Source: a virus
Virus record (IMG/VR): IMGVR_UViG_3300045999_004770
Coordinates: 1 to 32,175 of that record
Length of the DNA stretch: 32,175 nucleotides
Reading direction: 5' to 3' (one strand)
In this document: positions 1 to 7,752 of the stretch, piece after piece
Layout: every line of letters begins with the position of its first letter
Numbering within the stretch: position 1 is the first letter of the stretch
Notes under the pieces: model-generated
Databases searched by the model: none
Seen by the model: the letters and a program-made list of their open reading frames with translations, nothing else
What the model was told of the DNA's origin: nothing
Position numbers and translations under genes: made by a program

Positions 1-2013
1 GAGAAAGGTTTATCTAATCAGTTAACCTATGCAATTGATGACTTGAACAATTTAGATAGCAAGGCAACAACATTTAGTAAGACAATAGTATTGCCGGGAA
101 CTGCAAACAATAACTATCTATTAGGCAACATCTTTGAGTTCAACAATGCAAACTTCACAAGTGATCAAGCGCCGAATGTAATGTATAACTACAATGCAAG
201 TAAATCAGCGGTGTGCAGAATCGAAGTTGATGGATTGCAGATTGTGAAAGGAGTGTTTAGGTTGTTAGAGATAATAAGAGATGGCGAGAACATAGAGTAC
301 GAATGTGCGGTGTTTGGTGAACTTGGCGGATTGGTTACTGCATTAGGAAATAAGAGATTAGAAGATTTAGATTTCTCTGCATATAACCATGATTATACTT
401 ATGCGAATATTACTTCATCATGGAATAATACATCAACAACAGGATATGTTTATCCATTAGTTGATTATGGTAACTACTCAACTAACAAAAAAGATTTTCA
501 ATATAAAACATTCAGACCTGCATTATTTTTAAAGGAATACTTTGATAAGATAATGGCAAGCGCAGGTTATACTTACACAAGCACATTCCTTAATACTGCT
601 TTTTTTAAAAGGTTAATTATTCCATGTAATCAAAAGAGGTTAACAAGAGCAAGCACAACTTCATTTGATGTATCATTTTCAGGCACTCAAAGTTATGGTA
701 GCACAGGAGGTTCAGGTCCATTCTACGAAAGATTAGCACAACCAACTCAACCAACTTTAGGCTCATTTACTACAAGCGATAATAAGACTTTTACATACAC
801 AGGTGCAGCAACATTAACAGGAACTTTAAAAGTAAGAGTAATTGGAGATTATTCGAGTGCTGCTAACAATTTAACTATTGGTGCTGTATGTGGAAGTGCT
901 TTTACTTTTTATGATTTTCCAGAGGATAGTGGTGTTGGCGGTGATCCTTTCGATATAACATTGAACTTAAATGTTAATATAAATACAGGCGATACTTTCT
1001 TTGTAGAAACAAGTACATTTGATGATACCATTCCTTTTCAATTAACTATTACAAGTTTATCTTCTAAAATTACAGGTATAGGAACGCAGCCTGTGGAAGT
1101 AAACTTAGGCGAAGCAGTTGTAATAAATGATACAATTCCTAAAGGTATATTCCAAAAAGATTTATTTACTTCAGTTTTAAAAATGTTTAATTTGATGGTT
1201 ACTGAAGATAAATTTACAGATAACCATTTAAACATTGAGCCTTACATTGATTTCTATACAGGTAATATAATTGATTGGAGTGATAAATTGGACAGAGGTA
1301 AGCCTATCAGATTAAAGCCAATGAGTGAAGCGAATGCAAGGTATTACGAACTGAAATGGAAGCAAGATAATGACTTCTACAATGAAGATTATCGCAAGAA
1401 GTATAACGAAGGATATGGAGATAGAATATTCGATAATGGATTAGAATTTGCTAAAGACAAAGAAACAGTTGACGTAATCTTTGCGGCATCTGCATTATAT
1501 GGAACTTCAGGTGAGGACAAAGTATTCCCTGCAATCTATAAGAAGTCAGACAACAATACAAAAGAAGATCAGATTGAACACATTGTTAGATTGATGCAAA
1601 TAAAGAAACTCACAGGCGTTGCAAGTTGGAATATCTTAAATGGTGCAACTAATTTAGGAAGCAACACTACATACTTATATGCAGGACATTTAGACAATCC
1701 GGATTTACCGAATGCTGATTTAAACTTTGGAGCAACAAAGGAATTGTATTTTGATTTGGTAGCAGGTAACTTAAGCAATAATCTTTTCAATGTTTACTAT
1801 TCACCTTATTTGGCAGAGATAACAGATAAGGATAGCAGATTGCTAACTGCAAACTTTAAATTAACGCAACAAGATATTTTTAATCTTGACTTCTCAAAAT
1901 TTATATATATAGATGGTGGATTGTATCGTTTGAGTAAAGTGATTGATTATACACCTGAGAATAACGAAGTAACTAAATGTGAATTATTAAGAGTAATAAA
2001 TAAAGTATATTAA
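1..2013 (+). CDS. Tail protein, 3' portion of junction-spanning gene
   Basis: The frame is open from base 1 and lacks a convincing start here. The true ATG is at 32008, and joining across the 123-bp terminal repeat gives a 683-residue protein. It has no signal peptide or obvious enzymatic motif. It is rich in Asn, Thr, Tyr and Phe with predicted beta structure, as in tail-tip or distal-tail proteins of Bacteroidetes siphophages. It lies directly after a 377-aa tail protein and directly before the tape measure, whose ATG overlaps its stop as TAATG. Position and composition support a tail hub or tip role; the exact role is inferred. Confidence 0.7.
   Translation, partial: EKGLSNQLTYAIDDLNNLDSKATTFSKTIVLPGTANNNYLLGNIFEFNNANFTSDQAPNVMYNYNASKSAVCRIEVDGLQIVKGVFRLLEIIRDGENIEYECAVFGELGGLVTALGNKRLEDLDFSAYNHDYTYANITSSWNNTSTTGYVYPLVDYGNYSTNKKDFQYKTFRPALFLKEYFDKIMASAGYTYTSTFLNTAFFKRLIIPCNQKRLTRASTTSFDVSFSGTQSYGSTGGSGPFYERLAQPTQPTLGSFTTSDNKTFTYTGAATLTGTLKVRVIGDYSSAANNLTIGAVCGSAFTFYDFPEDSGVGGDPFDITLNLNVNINTGDTFFVETSTFDDTIPFQLTITSLSSKITGIGTQPVEVNLGEAVVINDTIPKGIFQKDLFTSVLKMFNLMVTEDKFTDNHLNIEPYIDFYTGNIIDWSDKLDRGKPIRLKPMSEANARYYELKWKQDNDFYNEDYRKKYNEGYGDRIFDNGLEFAKDKETVDVIFAASALYGTSGEDKVFPAIYKKSDNNTKEDQIEHIVRLMQIKKLTGVASWNILNGATNLGSNTTYLYAGHLDNPDLPNADLNFGATKELYFDLVAGNLSNNLFNVYYSPYLAEITDKDSRLLTANFKLTQQDIFNLDFSKFIYIDGGLYRLSKVIDYTPENNEVTKCELLRVINKVY
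4..126. repeat. Terminal direct repeat, left copy (circular overlap)
   Basis: These 123 bases are identical to 32050-32172. The three bases outside the match differ at both ends (gag versus agt before, aac versus tct after). Both copies lie in the same reading frame of one gene, so this is best read as the overlap of a circular map. Confidence 0.9.
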
Positions 2014-3833
2014 TGGCAACCAATAACACAACAGTAGCGATAACCATTTCAGCAGATACACAACCTGCTGAAACATCGGTTAAGAGTTTTAAGACACAAT
2101 TAAGAGAAGCCAATGGTGAGTTAGTTGCAATGTCAGAAAAGTTTGGTGCTGCATCAACAGAAGCAGTTGCAGCAGCAAAAAAAGTAGCAGGGTTAAAGGA
2201 TGCCATTGGAGATGCAAAGGCATTGGCAGAAACATTCAATCCTGATAAGAAGTTCGTTGCATTAGGTGGAGCAATACAAGGTGCGGTTAGTGGGTTTAGT
2301 GCGTTGCAAGGCGCATCTGCATTATTTGGTGGTGAAAGCAAAGAACTTGAAAAGACATTGTTGAAAGTTCAATCTGCGATGGCATTGCAGCAAGGGATTA
2401 GTGGGGTTTTTAATGCATTGGATAGTTTCAAATTGTTAGGTGCTGAAATAAAAGGAAACGTTGTTAAAGCATTTACAGGATTAAAAGCAGCTATTGGTGC
2501 AACAGGAATAGGATTGTTAGCAGTTGCATTAGGTGTGCTTGTTGCAAACTTTGATAAAGTTAAAGTTGTTATTGAAAAGCTATTAGGACCACTTGCTTCT
2601 GTTGGTAAGTTTATTGGTGGTTTAGTTGATAGAATTACTGACTTTATTGGTGTTACTTCTGATGCTTCAAGAGAATTGGCAAAGATGCGAGAAGAAGCGG
2701 ATAAATCTTTGACATTAAATAATAAGTATTTAGCGCAGCATGGCGATCAGTTAGACAAATATACAAAGGCAAAGATTGAAGCGAAGAATAGATATTTGGA
2801 AGCGGTTAAGGATGAGAAAAACTCTGAAGCGGATAGGTTGGAATTTGCAAAAAGAATGAATCGTGAGATTGCAGCAGCAGATAAAGAAAGGTCAGATGAT
2901 GCAGCAAAAGCACAAGCAGAAGCAGCAAAGAAAGCAGCAGATAAGCAAAAAGAAATTGATGATAAAAGAAAAGCAGATTTAAAATCACAACAGGATGCTT
3001 TGAGAAATATTATTAATAAAACTCAACAAGATATTGAAAATGATGCTGATAAAACTGAAGCACAAAAATTAGATAGACAAAGACAAAGAGATATAAAAGA
3101 ACTTGATGCAATTAAATTAAGTACAAAAGAAAAAAGAGAAGCATTAGATTTAATTAATAAAAAATATGACATTTTAAATACTGAATTAGAAATTAAAACT
3201 AAAGAAGAAAAAGATAAAAAAGATAAAGAAGATGCAGAAAAAAAGGCTACTGCATTAAAAGAACAGGGTGATAGATTAATTGCAGCCGAATTGTTAAGAA
3301 TTAAAACAATTCAAGATGCTCAAAAAGCAGCAGCCGAAGAACAAAAAAGAATTGATGAAGAGGCAGCAAAAAATAAAGAAATAGTTTTAAGTACAGTTTC
3401 TAATTTAGGAAATAGGTTTGCAGATATTGTAGGTAGGCAAACTATTGCAGGTAAAGCATTAGCCATCGCATCAGCAACTATTGATACATATCAAGCAGCA
3501 AATAGTGCATTGAAAGCCAACTATGGTCCTTTCGGTCCTGCGGCTGCAATAGCAAGATTTGTTTCAGTAGCTGCAACAATAGCAGCAGGTATAAAGAATG
3601 TTAAAACAATTGCATCAACACAAGTTCCCGGCGGTGGCGGCGGCGGTGGTAGTGTTCCAACTCCATCAATTCCAACTGCACCTGTATTGCCACAAGCATC
3701 ATCCACAACAATCAATCAAGGGCAAATCAATCAGATAGGTAATGTTGCAGCAAGAGCCTTTGTAGTTGAATCAGATGTAAGCGGAAATCAAGAAAGAATA
3801 CAAAGATTAAATAGGGCAGCGAGGATTAATTAA
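2013..3833 (+). CDS. Tail tape measure protein
   Basis: This 606-residue protein sets tail length and is expected to line the tail tube and help DNA enter the cell. A hydrophobic Ala/Gly/Val-rich stretch lies at about residues 155-185. It is followed by a long charged coiled coil (about 225-450) dominated by Ala, Lys, Glu and Asp. The C-terminal region is Ala-rich and contains a run of seven glycines near residue 545. This layout is typical of tape measures. From the usual 0.15 nm per residue, a tail of roughly 90 nm is predicted. The start overlaps the previous stop (TAATG). The 3' end overlaps the convergent small gene at 3830-4003 by four bases. Confidence 0.88.
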   Translation: MATNNTTVAITISADTQPAETSVKSFKTQLREANGELVAMSEKFGAASTEAVAAAKKVAGLKDAIGDAKALAETFNPDKKFVALGGAIQGAVSGFSALQGASALFGGESKELEKTLLKVQSAMALQQGISGVFNALDSFKLLGAEIKGNVVKAFTGLKAAIGATGIGLLAVALGVLVANFDKVKVVIEKLLGPLASVGKFIGGLVDRITDFIGVTSDASRELAKMREEADKSLTLNNKYLAQHGDQLDKYTKAKIEAKNRYLEAVKDEKNSEADRLEFAKRMNREIAAADKERSDDAAKAQAEAAKKAADKQKEIDDKRKADLKSQQDALRNIINKTQQDIENDADKTEAQKLDRQRQRDIKELDAIKLSTKEKREALDLINKKYDILNTELEIKTKEEKDKKDKEDAEKKATALKEQGDRLIAAELLRIKTIQDAQKAAAEEQKRIDEEAAKNKEIVLSTVSNLGNRFADIVGRQTIAGKALAIASATIDTYQAANSALKANYGPFGPAAAIARFVSVAATIAAGIKNVKTIASTQVPGGGGGGGSVPTPSIPTAPVLPQASSTTINQGQINQIGNVAARAFVVESDVSGNQERIQRLNRAARIN

Positions 3834-4003
3834 AATAATTTAAACTCTGATTCTTTAATGAAGATTGTTGCAATTTTCACTATACCATAACCACAATATA
3901 TTGCAGTTCTTGCTTCTTCTTCAGTTTCATAAAAGTTTAAATTAGTTTCACAAATTTTACCTGTTCTTAAATCAGCATAAATATTACACCATCCTTCTTT
4001 CAT
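3830..4003 (-). CDS. Small leftward moron-like gene, 57 aa
   Basis: On the minus strand an ATG at 4003 opens a 57-residue frame ending in TAA at 3830. The protein begins MKEGWCNIYADLRTG and ends KESEFKLF, with an acidic TEEE stretch in the middle and three cysteines. No family is recognised. It is the only leftward gene inside the late module. It has its own Bacteroidetes-type promoter just upstream (4021-4050) and overlaps the tape measure stop by four bases. Opposite orientation and separate promoter suggest a moron, a gene expressed independently of the virion operon. Function is unknown. Confidence 0.6.
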   Translation of the reverse strand: MKEGWCNIYADLRTGKICETNLNFYETEEEARTAIYCGYGIVKIATIFIKESEFKLF

Positions 4004-4020
4004 ATAATTATAATTTAAAA

Positions 4021-4050
4021 CAAAAATACTTAAAAGTACAACAACTCAAA
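4021..4050 (-). promoter_or_regulatory. Bacteroidetes-type promoter for the 57-aa gene
   Basis: Read on the minus strand, TTTG (4050-4047) is followed after 18 bases by TATTTTTG (4028-4021). This matches the Bacteroidetes -33 TTTG and -7 TAnnTTTG boxes; the usual spacing is 19-21. Transcription would start about seven bases further, roughly ten bases before the ATG at 4003. Confidence 0.5.
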
Positions 4051-4067
4051 AAATAATATATAATAGT

Positions 4068-5123
4068 ATGGAATTACCTATATACGAACTCAAAATAGTT
4101 GAAGATTTACAGGATGATGCAGAGGTGTCATTCGTTGCATTGGTAGACAAGCCTGCAATTCAAAAGGACTTTCATGTGTTTGGTGAATCATTTATTGAAC
4201 CAAGCAAAGGCGAAGATAAACAACCATTCCTACAAAGATGCATTAGTTATGTAATTAACGAAGGCAAAGAAACTGAACAAGCGGTTGCGATATGCAATTC
4301 ACTTTGGGAGAATCATTTTGCATGGGATATAAAAACAGAATTTGCAGAAACTTATAACGATTACCCAAAGGCAGCAGCAGAGAATGCAAAGATAGCTTTG
4401 AGATGGGCAGAAGAAAATGGGTGGGGTGAGTGTGGAACTCCGGTAGGAAAAATTCGTGCTAATCAGCTTTCTAATAATGAACCCATTTCAGAGGAAACGA
4501 TTGCTAAAATGGCTTCATTTGCAAGACACAAGCAGAACTCACAAAAGGAATTAGGCGATGGTTGTGGCAGATTAATGTGGTTAGCATGGGGTGGTGATGA
4601 AGGAATTGAATGGGCAAGTAGAAAGTTAGAGCAAATAAGAAAGCAAAACTTTGTAAAGTTTGAAATAACAAACGAAGAACAACATATTATATCAGGACCA
4701 TTAATGCTTGCAGATACTCCGATATATAGAAGCAATTCCAAATTCGGTGAGCATTATGTAACATTTTCACCGGAAACAATCAAAGATATTGCAATCAAAT
4801 TTTCAAAGAAAGGATATCAAAAGAATGTTAATCTGATGCATGATTCAAATATGCAAGTTGAAGGATTGGTAATGTTTGAAAGTTTCATTGTTGATAAAGC
4901 AAGAGGAATATTACCAATGGCAGGATATGAAGATGCAAAAGACGGCAGTTGGTTTGGATCATTCTATGTAGAGAATCCACAAGTTTGGGAGTTAATAAAA
5001 CAAGGCAAAGTAAAAGGCTTTAGCGTTGAAGGATATTTTGATTATGCCGCACCAAACAAAGAAGAAAGCTATGCAGAAAAAAAGTTAAGAGAACTTTCTG
5101 CTTTATTAAAAGTACCTTTTTAA
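4068..5123 (+). CDS. XkdF-like prohead serine protease with inserted domain
   Basis: This is the predicted head maturation protease. The first 45 residues and residues about 205-335 resemble the phage XkdF putative serine protease family. They include GPLMLADTPIYR, an LMHD motif with His258 and a KGFSVEG motif with Ser319, the likely catalytic His and Ser. Between these halves, residues about 50-195 hold an insertion with an RCISYVINEG segment and a block containing YPKAAAENAK, GWGECGTPVG and GCGRLMWLAWGG. This block recurs in phage head proteins, but its role is unknown. The gene lies before the scaffold and major capsid genes, as expected for a maturation protease. The family call is from recognised motifs; catalysis is inferred. 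Confidence 0.75.
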   Translation: MELPIYELKIVEDLQDDAEVSFVALVDKPAIQKDFHVFGESFIEPSKGEDKQPFLQRCISYVINEGKETEQAVAICNSLWENHFAWDIKTEFAETYNDYPKAAAENAKIALRWAEENGWGECGTPVGKIRANQLSNNEPISEETIAKMASFARHKQNSQKELGDGCGRLMWLAWGGDEGIEWASRKLEQIRKQNFVKFEITNEEQHIISGPLMLADTPIYRSNSKFGEHYVTFSPETIKDIAIKFSKKGYQKNVNLMHDSNMQVEGLVMFESFIVDKARGILPMAGYEDAKDGSWFGSFYVENPQVWELIKQGKVKGFSVEGYFDYAAPNKEESYAEKKLRELSALLKVPF

Positions 5124-5143
5124 AAAAAAAAATATATACTATT

Positions 5144-5707
5144 ATGGAAAATGCAAAAACAATATTAGACAAGGTTTCTATTTTCTTTGCTGAATTAGTA
5201 AATTCTCCAATGGCAGATGCAAGTGGTGATGTTAGTGGCGCTCCGAAAGCGGAAGTTAAAATGATTGCTGCTAAATTAAAAGACGGCACTGAAGTTGAAG
5301 TTACTGAATTAGCACTTGGTGGTGTTGTAACAATCCAAGGGCAGCCTGCTCCTGTTGGTGAACACATGCTTGAAGATGGAACAAAAATAGTTCTTGGTGA
5401 TAATGGTGTGATTATGGAAATCGAAGCACCTGAGGCTCCAATGGTTGAAGATATGAGTGCAAAATTTGCTGCATTTGAATCTGCAACAAATGAAAAATTT
5501 GCTGCTTATGAAAATAAGTTTGCAGAGTACGAAGTTAAATTAACACAAGCGAATAAAGTAATTCAAGGCTTGATGGATATATCAAAGTTGTTAGTTGAAG
5601 CACCAACTGCAAAAGCAGACGAAAGTGTTAAAACTCAAAACAATTTTAGTAAAGAAGTTGATGCAAGAAAAGCATTTGAGAATTTTAGTAAATCAATTTG
5701 TTCATAA
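5144..5707 (+). CDS. Putative capsid scaffolding protein
   Basis: This 187-residue acidic protein lies between the protease and the major capsid gene, the usual place for scaffold. Residues about 30-100 look like small beta repeats rich in Gly and Val (LGGVVTIQGQPAPVGEHM). Residues about 102-150 form a predicted coiled coil with repeated KFAAFE/KFAAYE/KFAEYE units. It has no catalytic motif and no membrane segment. Scaffold function is inferred from position, acidity and coiled coil. An A-rich leader without a Shine-Dalgarno site precedes the ATG. Confidence 0.6.
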   Translation: MENAKTILDKVSIFFAELVNSPMADASGDVSGAPKAEVKMIAAKLKDGTEVEVTELALGGVVTIQGQPAPVGEHMLEDGTKIVLGDNGVIMEIEAPEAPMVEDMSAKFAAFESATNEKFAAYENKFAEYEVKLTQANKVIQGLMDISKLLVEAPTAKADESVKTQNNFSKEVDARKAFENFSKSICS

Positions 5708-5723
5708 TTAAAAATAAAATAAA

Positions 5724-6689
5724 ATGGGATTAGTATTTTCAGGCATAAGTTCATATACAAAGCAGCAGATTGCTCCTTTATTAACCGAAGCCGTATTTTC
5801 TGCTAAAACACAATCTTTGTTGAAAGCAGGTGGTATCTTATTACCAAAAACAAAATCATCTGTTGCAGTTCCAAAATTAGCAACAAATGCAACTTTCCAA
5901 ACTGATGGATGTGGTTGGAATGCAAGTGGTACAACTACTCTTTCTCAAGCTACTGTAACAGTTGGTAAAATCAAAATTGAAGAAGCAATTTGTCCGAAAG
6001 ATTTCGAATCGATTTTCGCTCAAGAGGCTTTAAGGTCAGGATCAACTTATGAAGATTTTGGTTGGGCTGAATTTGCTGATAAATTTGCAGCACAAAAAAA
6101 TAAGATGATTGCTAAGCAATTAGAAGTTGCTTTGTGGCAAGGTGATACTACAGGAACTAACACAAACACAAACACTAATAAGTTTGATGGTTTGATTAAG
6201 TTAATTGACGGTGGTTCTCCGGTTGATGCAAACGTAAGTGGTTATGTAAGTGGCGGTCCTATCGCAACTATTACTGCTGCAAACGTAGTATCTTGTATCC
6301 AAGCGGTTTACAAAGCTATCCCTGTTGAAGTTGTTGATGCTGAAGATTTACACATCTTCGTAGGTAACGATGTTTACAGATTGGCAGTATTAGCTTACCA
6401 AGCATTGGATTTGTTTAACTACAAAATTGATGCAAGTGCAGATCAAATGTTCGTTATCCCGGGAACTAACGTGAAGTTAGCAGCAGTAAACGGATTGAAC
6501 GGCACAGGTGATATCTACGCAACTACTTTGAGCAACATCGCTTTAGCTTTCGATTTAGAATCAGAAGAAGAAAATTATTCTATATTTTGGAGCCGCGACA
6601 ACAATGAGGTTAGATATCGTGTGGCTTTTAAGCTAGGAGTGAACGTAGCTTACACAACATTGTGTGTGAAGTTCAAATCAGCAATCTAA
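5724..6689 (+). CDS. Major capsid protein (HK97-like fold expected)
   Basis: The 321-residue protein follows protease and scaffold and is followed at once by a strong terminator, the arrangement expected for the most abundant virion protein. It has an N-terminal helical region and a Thr/Asn-rich loop near residue 150. Its C-terminal half holds HIFVGNDVYRLAV, VIPGTNVKLAAVNGLNG and ALAFDLESEEENYSIFWSRD, the pattern seen in Bacteroidetes phage major capsid proteins. Codons in this gene include more C-ending choices (GTAGTATC, AACATC, TACAAC) than its neighbours, which fits high expression. The fold is inferred from position and pattern. Confidence 0.82.
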   Translation: MGLVFSGISSYTKQQIAPLLTEAVFSAKTQSLLKAGGILLPKTKSSVAVPKLATNATFQTDGCGWNASGTTTLSQATVTVGKIKIEEAICPKDFESIFAQEALRSGSTYEDFGWAEFADKFAAQKNKMIAKQLEVALWQGDTTGTNTNTNTNKFDGLIKLIDGGSPVDANVSGYVSGGPIATITAANVVSCIQAVYKAIPVEVVDAEDLHIFVGNDVYRLAVLAYQALDLFNYKIDASADQMFVIPGTNVKLAAVNGLNGTGDIYATTLSNIALAFDLESEEENYSIFWSRDNNEVRYRVAFKLGVNVAYTTLCVKFKSAI

Positions 6690-6703
6690 ATTTCTTAATA
6701 TAG

Positions 6704-6726
6704 GGGAGTAGAAATACTCCCTTTTT
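6704..6726 (+). terminator. Intrinsic terminator after the major capsid gene
   Basis: GGGAGTA and TACTCCC form a perfect seven-pair stem closed by a GAAA tetraloop and followed by TTTTT. It lies 15 bases after the capsid stop. Genes downstream depend on the same transcript, so it probably acts as a partial terminator. Confidence 0.8.
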
Positions 6727-6739
6727 AAAATATAATATT

Positions 6740-7264
6740 ATGCCAGCAGCATGTGCTATACAAGCAGGATATACAATAGATTGTAGAGAATCAATCGGTG
6801 GTTTACAAGCGGTATTTATCGCTGAATTTGGCAATGTTACAAGTGTTGCTGAATCAAGTGGTTTAGTTACAGGTATAACCAAAGCAACAGGAAAAAGATT
6901 CTACAAGTTCGAAGTTCCAAGAGCAGTTGCAAACGCAACATCTAACGGAACAGGTAGTGAAGAAAATGGATCATTCTTTTATACTCATCAGGTAGTATTG
7001 CCAATCAACAAAAGAGATTCCACAACTGCAAATGTTATTCGTACTTTAGCGAAGAACAAATTAATCGTTGTTACTCTTGACATGGATGGTAACTATCGTA
7101 TGTATGGAAAAGGTAATGGTTTATTTGTAGCAACAGTTGATAGCGGAAGCGGAACTGCAGCAGGTGATAGACAAGGCTACAACATTACTTTGACAGGTAT
7201 TGAAAAAGATGAAATGTTGCAAGTTACAAGTTCAGTTGGTTCAGCATTAGAAACTGCAGGATAA
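6740..7264 (+). CDS. Putative major tail tube protein
   Basis: This 174-residue protein is predicted to be all beta and rich in Gly, Thr and Ser. It begins MPAACAIQAGYTIDCRESIGG and contains KRFYKFEVPRA and TLDMDGNYRMYG. Proteins of this type and size in Bacteroidetes siphophages are usually taken as tail tube subunits. The gene sits between two intrinsic terminators, directly after the capsid gene, so capsid and this protein should be the most abundant products. That supports an abundant virion component such as the tube. The exact role is inferred. Confidence 0.6.
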   Translation: MPAACAIQAGYTIDCRESIGGLQAVFIAEFGNVTSVAESSGLVTGITKATGKRFYKFEVPRAVANATSNGTGSEENGSFFYTHQVVLPINKRDSTTANVIRTLAKNKLIVVTLDMDGNYRMYGKGNGLFVATVDSGSGTAAGDRQGYNITLTGIEKDEMLQVTSSVGSALETAG

Positions 7265-7335
7265 TTGTTTTAATTATACTTTAAGTTTCATAACATAAGA
7301 TAGTTTGTTTTAGTCATAGTTTAAGTTTTGGTTTA

Positions 7336-7365
7336 CCCTACCTACTTTGTGTAGGTGGGGTTTTT
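7336..7365 (+). terminator. Intrinsic terminator after the tail tube gene
   Basis: CCCTACCTAC pairs with GTAGGTGGGG (ten pairs including one G-U) around a TTTGT loop, followed by TTTTT. The next ATG is only 12 bases beyond, so read-through must feed the downstream genes. Confidence 0.85.
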
Positions 7366-7377
7366 AATATAAAGGAT

Positions 7378-7752
7378 ATGTTACACATTACAAAAGGGGT
7401 TGAAGCACAAATTATATTTACAGGATATGAATTAGCAACATTAACAGATCCAAACTATTTATTTGTTTTTACATCTGCAACAGAAGAGGAAATCAAATTT
7501 GTACCAATTCTTTTTTTTATAGAAACGAATAGATATCAAAAAGCACTTATACTTGATACACAATTTGCAGATGCTGAAGCAGGTACATGGAGATATAGAA
7601 TAAGAGAACAAGTTAGCAGCACAAATACCGACGAAGCATTAAGTGGAAACATTGTTGAAGAAGGTTTTATGTATTTAGATGAAAGCACTACCTTTGCACC
7701 AATAGAATATAACGAACAAGATAACGAATTTAAAACATACGATGGTGAATAA
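7378..7752 (+). CDS. Structural-module protein of unknown role, 124 aa
   Basis: This 124-residue acidic protein appears to be all beta. The N-terminal half contains PNYLFVFTSATEEEIKF and the middle contains GTWRYRIREQ. Proteins with this PYLFEFT...W.Y.V.EQ pattern recur among virion genes of Bacteroidetes phages, but I know of no assigned function. It starts 12 bases after the terminator and its 3' end overlaps the portal gene by 11 bases, suggesting translational coupling. A head or tail accessory role is only a guess from position. Confidence 0.6.
   Translation: MLHITKGVEAQIIFTGYELATLTDPNYLFVFTSATEEEIKFVPILFFIETNRYQKALILDTQFADAEAGTWRYRIREQVSSTNTDEALSGNIVEEGFMYLDESTTFAPIEYNEQDNEFKTYDGE

Noticed and set aside
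4-126. Physical direct terminal repeat of a linear phage genome
   Set aside because: The repeat is in the middle of a tail gene and its outermost bases do not match. Assembly overlap of a circular map explains it better.
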